A stretch of DNA of 42,357 bases, taken from positions 1 to 42,357 of the forward strand of contig JAIRZF010000116.1 in assembly GCA_031267385.1 (NCBI GenBank). The letters are read 5' to 3'. A program made the translations under genes and the position numbers. Origin of the DNA: Dysgonamonadaceae bacterium (GTDB lineage: Bacteria; Bacteroidota; Bacteroidia; Bacteroidales; Azobacteroidaceae). Each line of letters opens with the position of its first letter. The stretch's first letter is position 1. The notes beneath the pieces are model-generated. The model saw nothing but the letters and a program-made list of their open reading frames with translations, searched no databases and was not told where the DNA came from. Shown here one piece after another: positions 27,248-39,100 of the stretch.

Positions 27248-30200
27248 ATGAAACTGTTGCTGATAACCATTTTAATGGGGGGGATCATTCCTGTTATTTC
27301 GGCAAATAACAACCAATACCGCTTCAGGACTTTATCTCCGGAAGGGGGGTTTAGCTATGACGGTGTAATATCTGTTCAACAAGACCACGACGGATTTATC
27401 TGGATACTGATGGAAAATAACCTGTATCGCTTCGACGGTTATCAATATAAACATTATTACTCCCGGTTTACTTCACTCGATAATACTGTGGAATGGTTAT
27501 TTTACGGAATGGAAGTCTGTTCTTCCGGGAAACTCTTTGTGAGCGCCAATAACGGTTTATATGCCTACAATAAGACTTTTGATACATTCAATCTCATTTG
27601 TCCTCAAAATATCGAGGCTTTTACCGTCACAAATAACGACACCATTTGGATCAGGCAAAATAAAGAGTGGAATATTGTAGACATTGAAAAAAAGAGTTTA
27701 TATACTCCCCTGTATGATGGGGAAAAACCGCATTTCACCGGGTCGGTTTCCTGCCTCAATGACGAAGATTTTTATGTATTCGGAAATTATGGAAAACTCT
27801 ATAAGTATGATAATTCTAAAAGAGAATTTTCATTTTGTATGAACCTGCCTCATTCTGATATGCCGGTTTTAAAAGCAAAATCGCACAAAGGAAAACTATG
27901 GGCGCTCGTTGATAAACATGGTATTTATAAAATCAATTTATCAACTTTCACAATCGAAGCTCATTTCGATTTTTACAATGAACTTGGGAATAATCTCACC
28001 GTCAGGTCTTTTCATGTAGATAAAAAAGGAGAAATATGGTTGGGTACAATCCACGGACTGTACATTTTGAATCCGGAAAATGGGAGTTATACACATTATA
28101 AACACTCGGAATCCGACCTGTTCGGATTGCCGAACAATTCGGTATGGAGTATCAACGAAGATTATCAGAAAAACATATGGGTAGGCCTTTTCTCAGGAAA
28201 TATCTGTTATGTGAATCTTGATGAAAAAAATCCATTTAAAGCATATTACACACACAAGAACAGAGATAATCATACACCGGTCACCGCTTTCACCGAAGAT
28301 CCACGTCATTTATGGATTGGAACCGACGGATGGGGAATTAGCCTTATAGACAAAAAAACCGGAGATCATACCTATTATACATACCTGGAAAAAGGGAATG
28401 GTTTGTCGTCCGACCACATAAAATCGCTGGTGACAGACAAGGCGCAGAATGTCTGGATCGGCACATACATGGGAGGCCTGAACTGTTTCAACTCCAAAAG
28501 CAAACAATTCGGGCATTTTGTATCCGATACAGAGAAAAATTCCCTGTTAAATAACAATATAAGAAAAATTATACTTGAAAATGATTCGGGATTGTGGATA
28601 GCATATCAGCAAAAAAGACCGGCAATTTCTTTTTATTCATTCAAAAATAAGATTTTCACTCACTACGACTTTTCCAACGGGTTGAGTGATATAAACGTCT
28701 TTGACAATCATTGTAATTATTCTAAAAACAGCAATAATGTTTACATCTTCGACCTCCTGCGCGGAAGAGAAAATCAATTATGGATACTGAGCAGAAAAAA
28801 TCTCTATCGGATGGACATCAGGAAAAATACAGTGAAAAAAATTGAAACAAATGATACTGTATTTGCTAATTTCTCCACTTTTTGTTTTGATGACTCCGGT
28901 AATTTATGGATCGGGACTATGGGAAACGGATTGATCAAATACAATCCGGATACCGGCAATTTCAGTGAATATAAAGATCCTATGAACCTCGGCGCTTCTT
29001 CTATTTACAGTATTTGTAACGATGACGAAGGGAACATCTGGATGGGTACTAATACCGGTTTGATCCGGTACAATATAAAACAGGACTTGTTTTCGGATTA
29101 CGATAAACAGGATGGGATACAAGGGGCTGTTCACAATCCTATCGCATCAATGAAAGGCGCTGACGGTAATTTATATTTTGGAGGAACAAACGGATTCACA
29201 GTTGTTTTCCCAAAAGAAATTGTTCCTAACAGTTATCGCCCGCGAGTCATTTTGTCAGACTTCCTGATAAATCATGTCCCGACCAAGGCATTATTTTCCG
29301 GAAAAGATCCATCAAATTCAGAAAAAGAAATCGTCCTGAATTATAATCAGACAAATTTTGGCTTAAAATTCGCTTCGGACAACTACCTCATTCCTGAAAA
29401 AAACAGATTCAGATACCGCCTGAAAGGATATGATGCCCGGTGGATCGAGACAGATGCTTCTAATCGCACGGCTTTATACTCGAAAGTTCCACCCGGCGTG
29501 TACTATTTTGAGATAAAAGCCTCCAACAACGACAATGTCTGGAGTGATGAGACTACTGTCGTAAAAATAATACGTAAACCGACGCCATGGCTCTGGTGGC
29601 CGGCTTACTGTCTTTACTCGCTGTTTGGTTTATTCGTATTATACCTCATTTTACGTTATTATAACGGGAAGAAAAAATTAAAATTTCAGCTATATCTTGA
29701 GACTATTGAGAAAACTAAAAAAGAAGAGATCCATCAGACTCAATTAAGATTCTATACCGATATATCTCATGATTTTAAGACTCCATTATCACTTATTCTC
29801 GCCGCACTTTATAATATGAAGAAAAACGGTCAGAAAAAGAACTATCATGACATAGTGGAAAATAATACCAGAAGATTATTAAAACTGGTCAATGAACTGA
29901 TGGATTTTAAAACCATTGAAAATGGTGGAAAGAGCCTGGAATTGCAAATGGTAAATGTGAACACATTTGTTGAAAATATAGCAATGGATTTCAAAGAATA
30001 CGCCAATGAAGAAGGGATACATTTCAGGATAAAAACATCTTTGGCGCTCAAACTTGTTTGCATCGACAAAAATGTGCTTGAAAAAATCATTATGAATTTG
30101 TTGAATAATGCATTCAAGCACACAAACAACGGAGATTCCGTCTCGGTAGAGATATTGTCTGAAAACGATCTGTTCCAGTCGGAATATGCCGTTCATCATG

Positions 30201-31363
30201 CCATTTCCAGTGAAAATTTTGTTCCCGGAAACACATTCGGCATTGTGATCCGGGATACGGGCACGGGTATTCCTAAAGAATCGATAGAGGATGTATTCGA
30301 AAGGTACTTCAAATTAAATACAACGGGTTCCGACTCTCATCCGGGAACCGGAATCGGATTGGCTTTAGTGAAAAGCCTCATCTTGTTGCACAAAGGGGAA
30401 TTAAACATTTTCAGTGAAGAAAAGAAAGGAACTGACATCGAAATACGCTTCTCCATGGATGAAAAAACTTACGACGCCTCTTCTTCCACCGCACGAAGTG
30501 AACAGTATCTTCATGAAAAAAGTAAACTTAAAAAATTAAATCCGTCGTCTGATGAAAACAATGTCGACAGGTTGATGAAAAGTGGCAAGAAACGTATTCT
30601 GTTGGTTGAAGACCACGACGACTTAAGAGAATTAATTACCGACACATTATCGGAAGAGTATGATATTGTGCAGGCGGAAGACGGAATTGTTGCCCTGGAG
30701 ATATTAAAAGACAGGATTGTCAATCTGGTTATCTGCGACATCATGATGCCGAATATGGATGGCATCACTCTTAGTGAAAAAATTAAAAACAACATAAAAA
30801 CATCCCATGTTCCGATCGTCTTACTCACTGCAAGATCCGGGATAGAGAGTAAGATAGAAGGGGCAGGATCGGGAGCGGATATCTATCTTGAAAAACCCAT
30901 TGATTTCAATTTGCTGAGATTGACAGTCCGGAATGTTTTCAAACAACAACAGCAATTGAAAGAATATTACGCAAAAAATCACTTTGCAGACAATCCGGAT
31001 TTGTCCTCCAACGAGGAAGACAATAAGTTTCTGAGGGATTTTATTCAAATCATTGATAACAATCTCAATCAATCGGATCTGGACGTCAATTACATCGCAT
31101 CTCAAATGTCGATGAGCCGCAGTAAGCTGTATAATAAAGTCAAAATGATGACCGGACAATCCATTATCGAATTCGTATTGAATATACGATTTGCAAAAGC
31201 AGCCCGATTGATTATCGAAGAAAATATGAGTATGCGTCAGGTGATGGAAATGATCGGAATCGAAAGCCAATCTTATTTTACAAATACTTTCAAGAAAAAA
31301 TTTGGAGAGACCCCAACTACATTTGCATCCAATCATAGAAAACAGAAACCGGATAAAACCTGA
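27248..31363 (+). CDS. Hybrid two-component system regulator (periplasmic propeller sensor, histidine kinase, receiver, AraC-type HTH)
   Basis: Propeller repeats (FIWILMENNLYRFDGYQY, IWLGTIHGLY, IWMGTNTGLIRYN), Y_Y_Y-like region, H-box DISHDFKTPLSLI, HATPase boxes DTGTGIP and GTGIGLALVKSLI, receiver VEDHDD...VICDIMMPNMDG...LEKPID, AraC HTH at the C-terminus. ATG at 27248 gives a signal peptide; the track start at 27230 is a GTG. Confidence 0.95.
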   Translation: MKLLLITILMGGIIPVISANNNQYRFRTLSPEGGFSYDGVISVQQDHDGFIWILMENNLYRFDGYQYKHYYSRFTSLDNTVEWLFYGMEVCSSGKLFVSANNGLYAYNKTFDTFNLICPQNIEAFTVTNNDTIWIRQNKEWNIVDIEKKSLYTPLYDGEKPHFTGSVSCLNDEDFYVFGNYGKLYKYDNSKREFSFCMNLPHSDMPVLKAKSHKGKLWALVDKHGIYKINLSTFTIEAHFDFYNELGNNLTVRSFHVDKKGEIWLGTIHGLYILNPENGSYTHYKHSESDLFGLPNNSVWSINEDYQKNIWVGLFSGNICYVNLDEKNPFKAYYTHKNRDNHTPVTAFTEDPRHLWIGTDGWGISLIDKKTGDHTYYTYLEKGNGLSSDHIKSLVTDKAQNVWIGTYMGGLNCFNSKSKQFGHFVSDTEKNSLLNNNIRKIILENDSGLWIAYQQKRPAISFYSFKNKIFTHYDFSNGLSDINVFDNHCNYSKNSNNVYIFDLLRGRENQLWILSRKNLYRMDIRKNTVKKIETNDTVFANFSTFCFDDSGNLWIGTMGNGLIKYNPDTGNFSEYKDPMNLGASSIYSICNDDEGNIWMGTNTGLIRYNIKQDLFSDYDKQDGIQGAVHNPIASMKGADGNLYFGGTNGFTVVFPKEIVPNSYRPRVILSDFLINHVPTKALFSGKDPSNSEKEIVLNYNQTNFGLKFASDNYLIPEKNRFRYRLKGYDARWIETDASNRTALYSKVPPGVYYFEIKASNNDNVWSDETTVVKIIRKPTPWLWWPAYCLYSLFGLFVLYLILRYYNGKKKLKFQLYLETIEKTKKEEIHQTQLRFYTDISHDFKTPLSLILAALYNMKKNGQKKNYHDIVENNTRRLLKLVNELMDFKTIENGGKSLELQMVNVNTFVENIAMDFKEYANEEGIHFRIKTSLALKLVCIDKNVLEKIIMNLLNNAFKHTNNGDSVSVEILSENDLFQSEYAVHHAISSENFVPGNTFGIVIRDTGTGIPKESIEDVFERYFKLNTTGSDSHPGTGIGLALVKSLILLHKGELNIFSEEKKGTDIEIRFSMDEKTYDASSSTARSEQYLHEKSKLKKLNPSSDENNVDRLMKSGKKRILLVEDHDDLRELITDTLSEEYDIVQAEDGIVALEILKDRIVNLVICDIMMPNMDGITLSEKIKNNIKTSHVPIVLLTARSGIESKIEGAGSGADIYLEKPIDFNLLRLTVRNVFKQQQQLKEYYAKNHFADNPDLSSNEEDNKFLRDFIQIIDNNLNQSDLDVNYIASQMSMSRSKLYNKVKMMTGQSIIEFVLNIRFAKAARLIIEENMSMRQVMEMIGIESQSYFTNTFKKKFGETPTTFASNHRKQKPDKT

Positions 31364-31434
31364 AATTGAATGGGTAAAAGCAAATACAGAAAAAAATAAA
31401 TCATTTACAGCAAAAGTAATTTTTCCATTCCCAA

Positions 31435-31442
31435 TAGCTTTG
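31435..31442 (+). promoter_or_regulatory. Candidate -7 box upstream of the first SusC-like gene
   Basis: TAGCTTTG matches TAnnTTTG, 53 nt upstream of the ATG at 31495. No convincing -33 element. Confidence 0.4.
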
Positions 31443-31494
31443 TGGGGGAGGAATACACACACACTATTATTTACTAAATCCAAATTATTATTAC

Positions 31495-34350
31495 ATGCAA
31501 AAACATTTTAAAAATCGATCAGAGAAACATTTTGGGGATGACATCTTTATTTTCTCTATCTTCTTTATCTTTTCTTTGACGTGGGGAAGTTCGGTTTGGG
31601 CTCAACAAACAGATTCCGTCGAAGAAAAAGTCGAAAAAAAAGTAGACATTATTTATGGGAGTAAGACAAAACAGGACATGATCGAGTCTTATTCTACCGT
31701 GGAGGGAAAAGTAATTTCAGACAGGCCTACCTACAACATGGCGACCACTCTGTATGGAGTATTACCCGGACTGGGGTTCACTATCAATAGTGGAATGCTC
31801 AGTGAAGATCCTGCTTACAATTTTTCGTTACGCGGACAAACTCCGCTTATTCTGGTGGATGGAATTCCACGCACAAGAATAAATGTACCGGTAGAACAGA
31901 TAGAATCGGTTACCGTCTTAAAAGACGCACTGGGACTTTCAATGATGGGAATGACAGCAGGAGGAGGCGTAGTGAATATTACTACCAAAAAAGGAGATCC
32001 GGGGCGTTTGAAAGTGTCGTTCTCGGCACAACTCGCCGGTAATGAACAATTAAACAGGCCGGATTACCTGAATGCATACAATTATGCTACATTATTCAAT
32101 GAGGCGTCCGGAAACGATGGTTTACACATTCCATATTCTTCCGCCGATTTGGGTAAGTACAAGGATCATTCTGCTATCTATACCCATCCGGACGTCAATT
32201 GGCAGGATGTTTTGCTGAAAGACAAGACCCAGACTCAAATTTATAATCTGAGCTTTGAGGGTGGAGGAAAAAATGCAAAGTACTTCGTACATTTGGGATA
32301 CTATTCACAAGATGGGTTCTTAAAAGAAAATAAGAGTATAAATACTTACAAAACATCGGACTTTTCAAAAAAATATTCGCTGCGGACAAACCTGGACATG
32401 AAATTAACTCCGACCACCGACTTCAATTTGAGGATGGCCGGTCAAATGACCAAGGATAATGCTCCGGGGGGAGGGATCACCAACCTTTATAATGAGCTTA
32501 CACAAACGCCGAATAATGCGTATCCGATGCTGAACCCGAATGGTACACTTGGAGGAAATCTTTTATACAAGACCCAGAATCTTTACGGACAATTGCTGTA
32601 CGCAGGATATAACAACTATAACCTGGCGGATATTAACATCGACATGGAGGTCAAGCAACATTTCTCCGGCCCGTTATCCGGTTTTTTTGCCAAAATTGCA
32701 TATTCTTATAATTCGATGTTCAGGGATGCAATCAACAGGAGTAAATCATCCAGGGGAATTTATATGTACACCGAAGATGCTGACGGAAAAGGACAGTATA
32801 CAATTTTAAGTTCACCTTCCGTACAATCGTCATCATCCGATTATAACCGGCTGAACCGCATGATGCAATACGGAATTGAAGTAGGATATGACTATCAGAA
32901 AGGCAATCACACTTTTAATGGACTCGTAAGCTATAACAATAATAATTTCCTTTTCAGGAATACTCTTCCTGTCGTAAACTCAGGAATATCAGGCCGGTTC
33001 AGTTACGATTATGCAAAAAAATATTATGCTCAACTTGTTACATCTTATATGGGTATGAACCAATTCAAGAAAGGAAGCCGGTTTGGATTTTTCCCGGCTG
33101 TCGGCCTGGGTTGGAACATCTCAAAAGAAGAGTGGATGAGTGAAAACTCCCCGATAAATAACCTGAAATTGAGAACTACATTCGGAATGACCGGTAATAA
33201 TCTCACAGCCCCCTATTTCATGATGGGAGCCGGTAATTTATCATATTATTATGATTATCTCCGTTTTTACAGCGAAGACAATGCTGCTTATTTCGGGAAC
33301 ACACCTTCTGCCCAAACTGCCCTTGCAATGGTTTCTATGGGTTATAAAACGACCTGGGAAAAGAACGTCCGTTTTAATTTCGGAATCGATGCTACTGCTT
33401 TCAATGATAAGATAGATTTTATTGCTGAAATTTTCAACAATAAGATCAATGACATGTTGGTTACCAGAGCTTCTAATAATGCTGGAATTCTGGGAATCAA
33501 TCTAAACCAGGAGAACAATGGAAGTGCAACTATACGCGGATTTGAAGCTAAATTAGGATATTCCGATTCTCATGGAGATTTTAGCTGGACATTCGGAGCC
33601 AACGTCTCCCTTTATAAAATGACACAGGACGGATATGGAGAAGCTCACAAAGAATATGAGTGGATGAAAAGAACCGGGAAAAATTACGGACAATATTTTG
33701 GATACCATGCCGATGGATTCTTCCAAAATCAATCCGAGATAGATTCTTATCTGGCTAAAACCAAAATAGAAAGCGGATACGTTCCAAAACCCGGAGATTT
33801 GAGGTATAAAGATCTCAACAACGATGGAAAAATTAATTACATGGACATTGGAAACATCGGAAATAAAAATCCGAAAGCGCTCTATGGATTATACGGACAA
33901 TTCTCCTGGAAAGGCCTTGGTTTTAATATGCAGTGGACCGGAGTTGCAAATACGGAAGCAATGTTTACGGACGACATGCCATTTCAGGAATATACCAGAT
34001 CGAATACAGCTTATACCCAGGCCACGACAAATCATCTGAACAGGTGGACGCCGGAAAATCCCAATGCAAAATATCCCCGGTTATCCGTTGGAAAGAACAG
34101 TTATAATCAGGCGAATTCGACTTTCTGGCTGAGAAGTACCGATTATTTGAGATTGAAACACGTAGAAATATTTTATAATCTTCCTAAAAAATGGCTTGCT
34201 CCATTGAAGTTGGGAGGAGTAAAAGTATTTGCCACAGGATATAATCTTCTAACGGTCACCCATTTGAAAGGCAGGAATCCGGAATTAACTTCTTATGCCA
34301 GTGTGCCGGATATAAAATCTGTGAGTGCAGGTATAAATTTACATTTTTAA
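31495..34350 (+). CDS. SusC/RagA-family TonB-linked outer membrane protein (lacks the N-terminal carboxypeptidase-regulatory-like domain)
   Basis: Plug motifs 'YNFSLRGQTPLILVDGIPRTRINVPVEQIESVTVLKDALGLSMMGMTAGGGVVNITTKKG'. Barrel end 'SVSAGINLHF'. Confidence 0.93.
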   Translation: MQKHFKNRSEKHFGDDIFIFSIFFIFSLTWGSSVWAQQTDSVEEKVEKKVDIIYGSKTKQDMIESYSTVEGKVISDRPTYNMATTLYGVLPGLGFTINSGMLSEDPAYNFSLRGQTPLILVDGIPRTRINVPVEQIESVTVLKDALGLSMMGMTAGGGVVNITTKKGDPGRLKVSFSAQLAGNEQLNRPDYLNAYNYATLFNEASGNDGLHIPYSSADLGKYKDHSAIYTHPDVNWQDVLLKDKTQTQIYNLSFEGGGKNAKYFVHLGYYSQDGFLKENKSINTYKTSDFSKKYSLRTNLDMKLTPTTDFNLRMAGQMTKDNAPGGGITNLYNELTQTPNNAYPMLNPNGTLGGNLLYKTQNLYGQLLYAGYNNYNLADINIDMEVKQHFSGPLSGFFAKIAYSYNSMFRDAINRSKSSRGIYMYTEDADGKGQYTILSSPSVQSSSSDYNRLNRMMQYGIEVGYDYQKGNHTFNGLVSYNNNNFLFRNTLPVVNSGISGRFSYDYAKKYYAQLVTSYMGMNQFKKGSRFGFFPAVGLGWNISKEEWMSENSPINNLKLRTTFGMTGNNLTAPYFMMGAGNLSYYYDYLRFYSEDNAAYFGNTPSAQTALAMVSMGYKTTWEKNVRFNFGIDATAFNDKIDFIAEIFNNKINDMLVTRASNNAGILGINLNQENNGSATIRGFEAKLGYSDSHGDFSWTFGANVSLYKMTQDGYGEAHKEYEWMKRTGKNYGQYFGYHADGFFQNQSEIDSYLAKTKIESGYVPKPGDLRYKDLNNDGKINYMDIGNIGNKNPKALYGLYGQFSWKGLGFNMQWTGVANTEAMFTDDMPFQEYTRSNTAYTQATTNHLNRWTPENPNAKYPRLSVGKNSYNQANSTFWLRSTDYLRLKHVEIFYNLPKKWLAPLKLGGVKVFATGYNLLTVTHLKGRNPELTSYASVPDIKSVSAGINLHF

Positions 34351-34369
34351 TTCTAACAAGATAGTACAT

Positions 34370-36100
34370 ATGAAAACGATTCAATATATAGTTATGTCCG
34401 GATTTTTGATGCTGTGCCTGATTGTAGGGACAAGTTCCTGTTCTTCATTTGAAGATGAACCTCTTGAATGGAAGAGAGATCAAAAAGTATGGGAAAATGC
34501 GGATTCTTTAGGGATCTATGCACTGCAACAACTTTATGGAATTTATATAGAAATGCCTGTTTTACATAATCGCATTTCTTCGGATTATTTGGATGCATCT
34601 ACCGATGATGCTGTGTCCAGCGTTAATTCAAATCAGCCGGTCACCGGGTTCAGGGATGGAAGATGGTCGCCTGTAAACGTGATTGACAACAGATGGACTG
34701 AATGTTATTCCGGTATCCGCCGTGCAAATACGTTCCTGGCCAATGTGGACCGGGTGCCGTTGAGCAAGCAACTTCAGGATGCAGAAGTCGTCAAACAATG
34801 GAAAGCGGAAGCGAGATGTTTACGCGCCTATTTTTATTTTGAGCTGGTAAAACGCTGGGGAGGCGTTCCCCTGGTCGGAAATAAAGTATATGACGTAAAA
34901 GACAAGATAGAAGTAGCAAAAAGTTCTGCAGATCAGTGTTTCGAATACATTGTAACAGAACTCGACGCCGTGAAAGACGATTTGATAAAAGCAGATAAAC
35001 TGGCGGATACGGAAATCGGCCGTATGACAAATGGAGCAGCTCTGGCTATCAAAGCACGAACACTCCTCTACGCGGCAAGCCCGTTGTTTAATCCTTCGAA
35101 TGACAAATCAAAATGGCAAAGAACGGCAGAAGCAGCAAAAGCCGTTATCGATATGAAAAAAGGCGCCGCACCACAGTATACATTACAAAAAGACCCGGAT
35201 AAGATCTTTCTCGACTATAAAAACGGGGAGATGATCGTGGTTAGGATGACTGGAACTACAAGTCAGGAACTGGAGGAACTGAACAGCCCGGTGGGATGCG
35301 GCAACGCTGTAAACCAGGCTCGCGGAATGACCAGCCCATCCCATGACCTGGCTAAAGCGTTCCCTTTGAAAAACGGTAAAGCCATCGACAGCGGCGATCC
35401 CGGATTTGATCCGAAAAACCCTTATAAAAATAGAGATCCGCGTCTTTTGAAGACCCTATTTTGTAATGGAGAAAGCCGATGGTTGAAAAGAACCATATAT
35501 ACCTACGAAGGAGGTCCCGACAAACCAAATACCAATGGCATTCAAACCCGGACAGGGTATTACATGCGCAAATTTATGGGAAAATTCGAAGAAAGTACAA
35601 GTTACAGCGCCCAGAAACATGGCTTCCATCTCATCAGACTCGCGGAAATATACCTGATATATGCGGAAGCATTGAATGAAATAGGACCGGATGCCAACAC
35701 CATTGCCGGAACAACCTCCAACCGCAGTGAAATTTTAACGTACTTGCGCGAAATCAGAAAAAGAGCCGGTATTACTGCCGGCACGGAATCCGGACAGTAC
35801 GGCATTTCAAATAGTCTGAACCAAAATGAATTACGCAAATGTATCCGCAATGAAAGAAGAATTGAATTGGCTTTTGAAGAACACCGCTTTTTCGATATTC
35901 GTCGTTGGAACATAGCATCGGAAACTTTGAATAAACCTGTCACAGGCGTGAAAATCACTAAAAACGCCGATAATTCTTTTACTTATGAGGAAATAGAAGT
36001 AGCCGCTAAATCAAACTATCAGGACTACATGAATCTGTTTCCGGTTCCGGCTGAAGAACTGTACGGAAACGTTTTAATGACCCAAAACCCGGGATGGTGA
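34370..36100 (+). CDS. RagB/SusD family nutrient uptake outer membrane lipoprotein
   Basis: Lipobox GTSSC. 'AEARCLRAYFYFELVKRWGGVPLVGNKVYD', 'IRNERRIELAFEEHRFFDIRRW', C-terminal 'LMTQNPGW'. Confidence 0.95.
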   Translation: MKTIQYIVMSGFLMLCLIVGTSSCSSFEDEPLEWKRDQKVWENADSLGIYALQQLYGIYIEMPVLHNRISSDYLDASTDDAVSSVNSNQPVTGFRDGRWSPVNVIDNRWTECYSGIRRANTFLANVDRVPLSKQLQDAEVVKQWKAEARCLRAYFYFELVKRWGGVPLVGNKVYDVKDKIEVAKSSADQCFEYIVTELDAVKDDLIKADKLADTEIGRMTNGAALAIKARTLLYAASPLFNPSNDKSKWQRTAEAAKAVIDMKKGAAPQYTLQKDPDKIFLDYKNGEMIVVRMTGTTSQELEELNSPVGCGNAVNQARGMTSPSHDLAKAFPLKNGKAIDSGDPGFDPKNPYKNRDPRLLKTLFCNGESRWLKRTIYTYEGGPDKPNTNGIQTRTGYYMRKFMGKFEESTSYSAQKHGFHLIRLAEIYLIYAEALNEIGPDANTIAGTTSNRSEILTYLREIRKRAGITAGTESGQYGISNSLNQNELRKCIRNERRIELAFEEHRFFDIRRWNIASETLNKPVTGVKITKNADNSFTYEEIEVAAKSNYQDYMNLFPVPAEELYGNVLMTQNPGW

Positions 36101-36150
36101 TAGCGGGATGATGATAGTAAGAAACTATAAATTTAATAAAAAATGTACGT

Positions 36151-39100
36151 ATGAAAAAAAATATAATCATATTGCTCCTGATAATGCTTCCGTTCGGTAT
36201 TTTTGCTCAGGAACTAGCTGTGAAAGGTACTGTAATCGATGAGACGGGAGAGCCGCTTATAGGGGCTTCAATCATTGAGATTGAAAAGCCGGCAAATGGG
36301 AGTATTGCAAATGTTGATGGCGTTTTCACAATCAACGTGACTTCTTCAACATCGAAAATCAGGATAAGTTATGTCGGATATAATCCTGTAGAACTGGACG
36401 TTAAACCAGAGATGGGAACCATTGCCATGGATCCGTCATCCATCACGTTACAACAGGTTAAAATTGTTGGCGCTTACGGAAAAACAAAAGTCATCAACCA
36501 GGTAGGAGCTATCAGCCAAATGTCCAATAAAGACCTTAAACGGTCTCCTGCCGCCAACATTCAGAATGCATTGGCCGGAGCCGTACCCGGCTTGTTTCAA
36601 CAACAAACAAGCGGACAACCCGGAAAAGATGCCGCCAGCATCAGTATCCGGGCGCGTACAGCTTTTAACGAAGCTTCCCTGAGACCATTGATACTGATTG
36701 ATGATATCGAAACAAGTTACAGTACTTTGGCAGCTTTGGACGTGAACGAAATAGAAACCCTGAGTGTCCTGAAAGATGCTTCTACAACAGCTATGTATGG
36801 AATAAAAGGTGCAAACGGCGTTATTCTGGTGACTACTAAAAGAGGAACCGATTCGGCTCCAAAGATCACTTACAGCGGTGAATATGGATTGCAAATGCCG
36901 ACGGTATACAACAAGACGCTGAGATCTTATGATGGATTGAAAGTACTTCAAACTCACTATAGCAATGACAATGTTTCATTGGGATCAAACCCGTCTTCCC
37001 TGGATAAAAGATTTCCGGATTTATTTGGAAAAACAAGTAGCGGACGGGATTACCTCGACTATTACAGAACAGGTGAAGATCCCTATCATTTTCCTGATGT
37101 GGACTGGTATAACGAAGTGATGAGAAAAGCGGCTCCCCAAACAAAACACAATATTGATATACGGGGAGGAACAGCTATGGTGAAATATTTTGTAAACTTC
37201 GGTCTGCTCAGACAGGAAGGTATCCTTAAAAATTTCAAAAATCAGGATGGTTTTAACAGTAACTATTACTACAACAGATACAATATCCGCGCAAATGTCG
37301 ATGTGGAGTTAATCAAAGATCTGACACTGACATTGAGCTCCGGAGCCATTCTTGGAGAAACAAATCAACCTTATAATGTCGACCCGCGAGCTAGTGGCGG
37401 AGCATGGAATTTTTGGAGAAAAATGGCGGGAGGGGTATTGCTTCCGTGGAGTTTTCCCGTGAAAAATCACGACGGCTCACACGGAGGAACGACGAGAGGT
37501 TACGCGACAATTAATCCGGTGACAATGCTCACTCACTCCGGGTATGACAGGCTGTTCGCAAATAATCTTTCCGGAAACATTTCGTTGAATTATGACCTGA
37601 ACAGATATGTAAAAGGATTGAGAATCAAGGGCACGATGGCATTGACCTCTCTTTGGGGATACGAAAGAAGATTGAGAAGAGGTGAATTTCCGGATTTTAC
37701 ATACCTGGATTTTGAATCACTCAACCTGGTTCGGGTCAAAACAGGTGTAGATCCTCTTCCTGCATTAGCCGTAACAACTGCGAATACAAGCCCAAGCAGG
37801 AATATTACATCGCAATTTGTAGCAAATTATGACCGGGAATTTGGCGTCCATGAAGTGAGTATAATCGGAGTTGCCAACATGACCACCTCACGATCCGGAG
37901 CTAACGACCCGTACAATTACAGAGGTGTTTCCGGAAAACTCGGTTACACTTATGATAAACGCTATATAGCAGAAGTAAATTTCGGATACAACGGATCCGA
38001 TCGCTTCAAAGGCAAAAAGAAATATGGCTTGTTCCCTGCTGTTTCTTTAGGATGGAATATTTCCGAAGAAAAATTCATGAAACCTTTACTGCAATCCGTA
38101 TCAATCGATTATTGGAAAATCAGAGGTTCATGGGGTATCGGCGGATCCGATTATGTTCCGGGTGGTAATTATATTTATTTGGAAAAATATGCCCGTTCTA
38201 CTGCCGATGCTCAACGGTATTACTTTGGCGAAAACCCTATCACATGGCAGGGAATCAGACCCGATCAGTTGGGGAATGACAATGTTACCTGGCAAAAAGA
38301 GGAAAAAATCAATATAGGAACCGATATTTATGCTTTCAATAATAAATTAAAAGCATCAGTGGATGTATTTAAACAACACCGGTATGACCAGTTGATCGAC
38401 AGAGCTTCCGTACCTGAATTAACAGGCCTTAAAATGCCGAAAGCGAATTTAGGTATCATTGATGGGAAAGGGTATGAAATTGAACTTAACTGGCGCAGCA
38501 AAATCGGACAAGTTAATTATAGCCTGAGAGGTACCTATTATAAGGCTACTACCAAGGTTATTGAAGATGATAAAGTTTTTGCCACTTATCCGCTGACAAA
38601 AACAAAAGGGCATCCCAGGGGACAGATTTACGGATACATTTGGGATGGTTTTTATCAGAATGAAAAAGAGATCGCTGCATTGCCTGACGCCAGGGGTACA
38701 ATTTATCCGGGAGATTTGAAATACAAAGATATCAGCGGACCGGACGGAGTTCCTGACGGAAAGATCACCTTACATGACAGGACGGCAATCGGCAAACCTT
38801 ATTTCCCGGATGTCACCTACGGATTTTCCCTCAGTCTGGACTATAAAGGTTTTGATTTCAGCATGATGTGGCAGGGAGCTGCCGATGCAATGTTGTCCTC
38901 GTCCGGCATTCTTCAGATCGGAGGCGTAAATGGTAAACCCCGGAAAATCCACCAGGATGTATGGTCGCCGGAAAACCGGAATCCTGCTATGCCTCGTACT
39001 GCCGGGCCTAATTTCGATGTGTCGACTTTCTGGCTTCGTAATGCAAGTTACCTCCGCCTGAAAAACCTTGAACTGGGATATACATTTAAAGGATATTCAT

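Noticed and set aside
27160-27306. Short open stretch (…SKIQTLANKHINRLSALKEYYIREDLFFYET…) just before the regulator start, considered as a gene remnant
   Set aside because: Only about 45 codons, no initiation codon context, no family recognised. It overlaps the regulator start in another frame.
30821-31483. 220-aa minus ORF opposite the receiver/HTH part of the hybrid regulator
   Set aside because: The + strand encodes an unmistakable receiver and AraC domain. The minus ORF is a low-complexity shadow.
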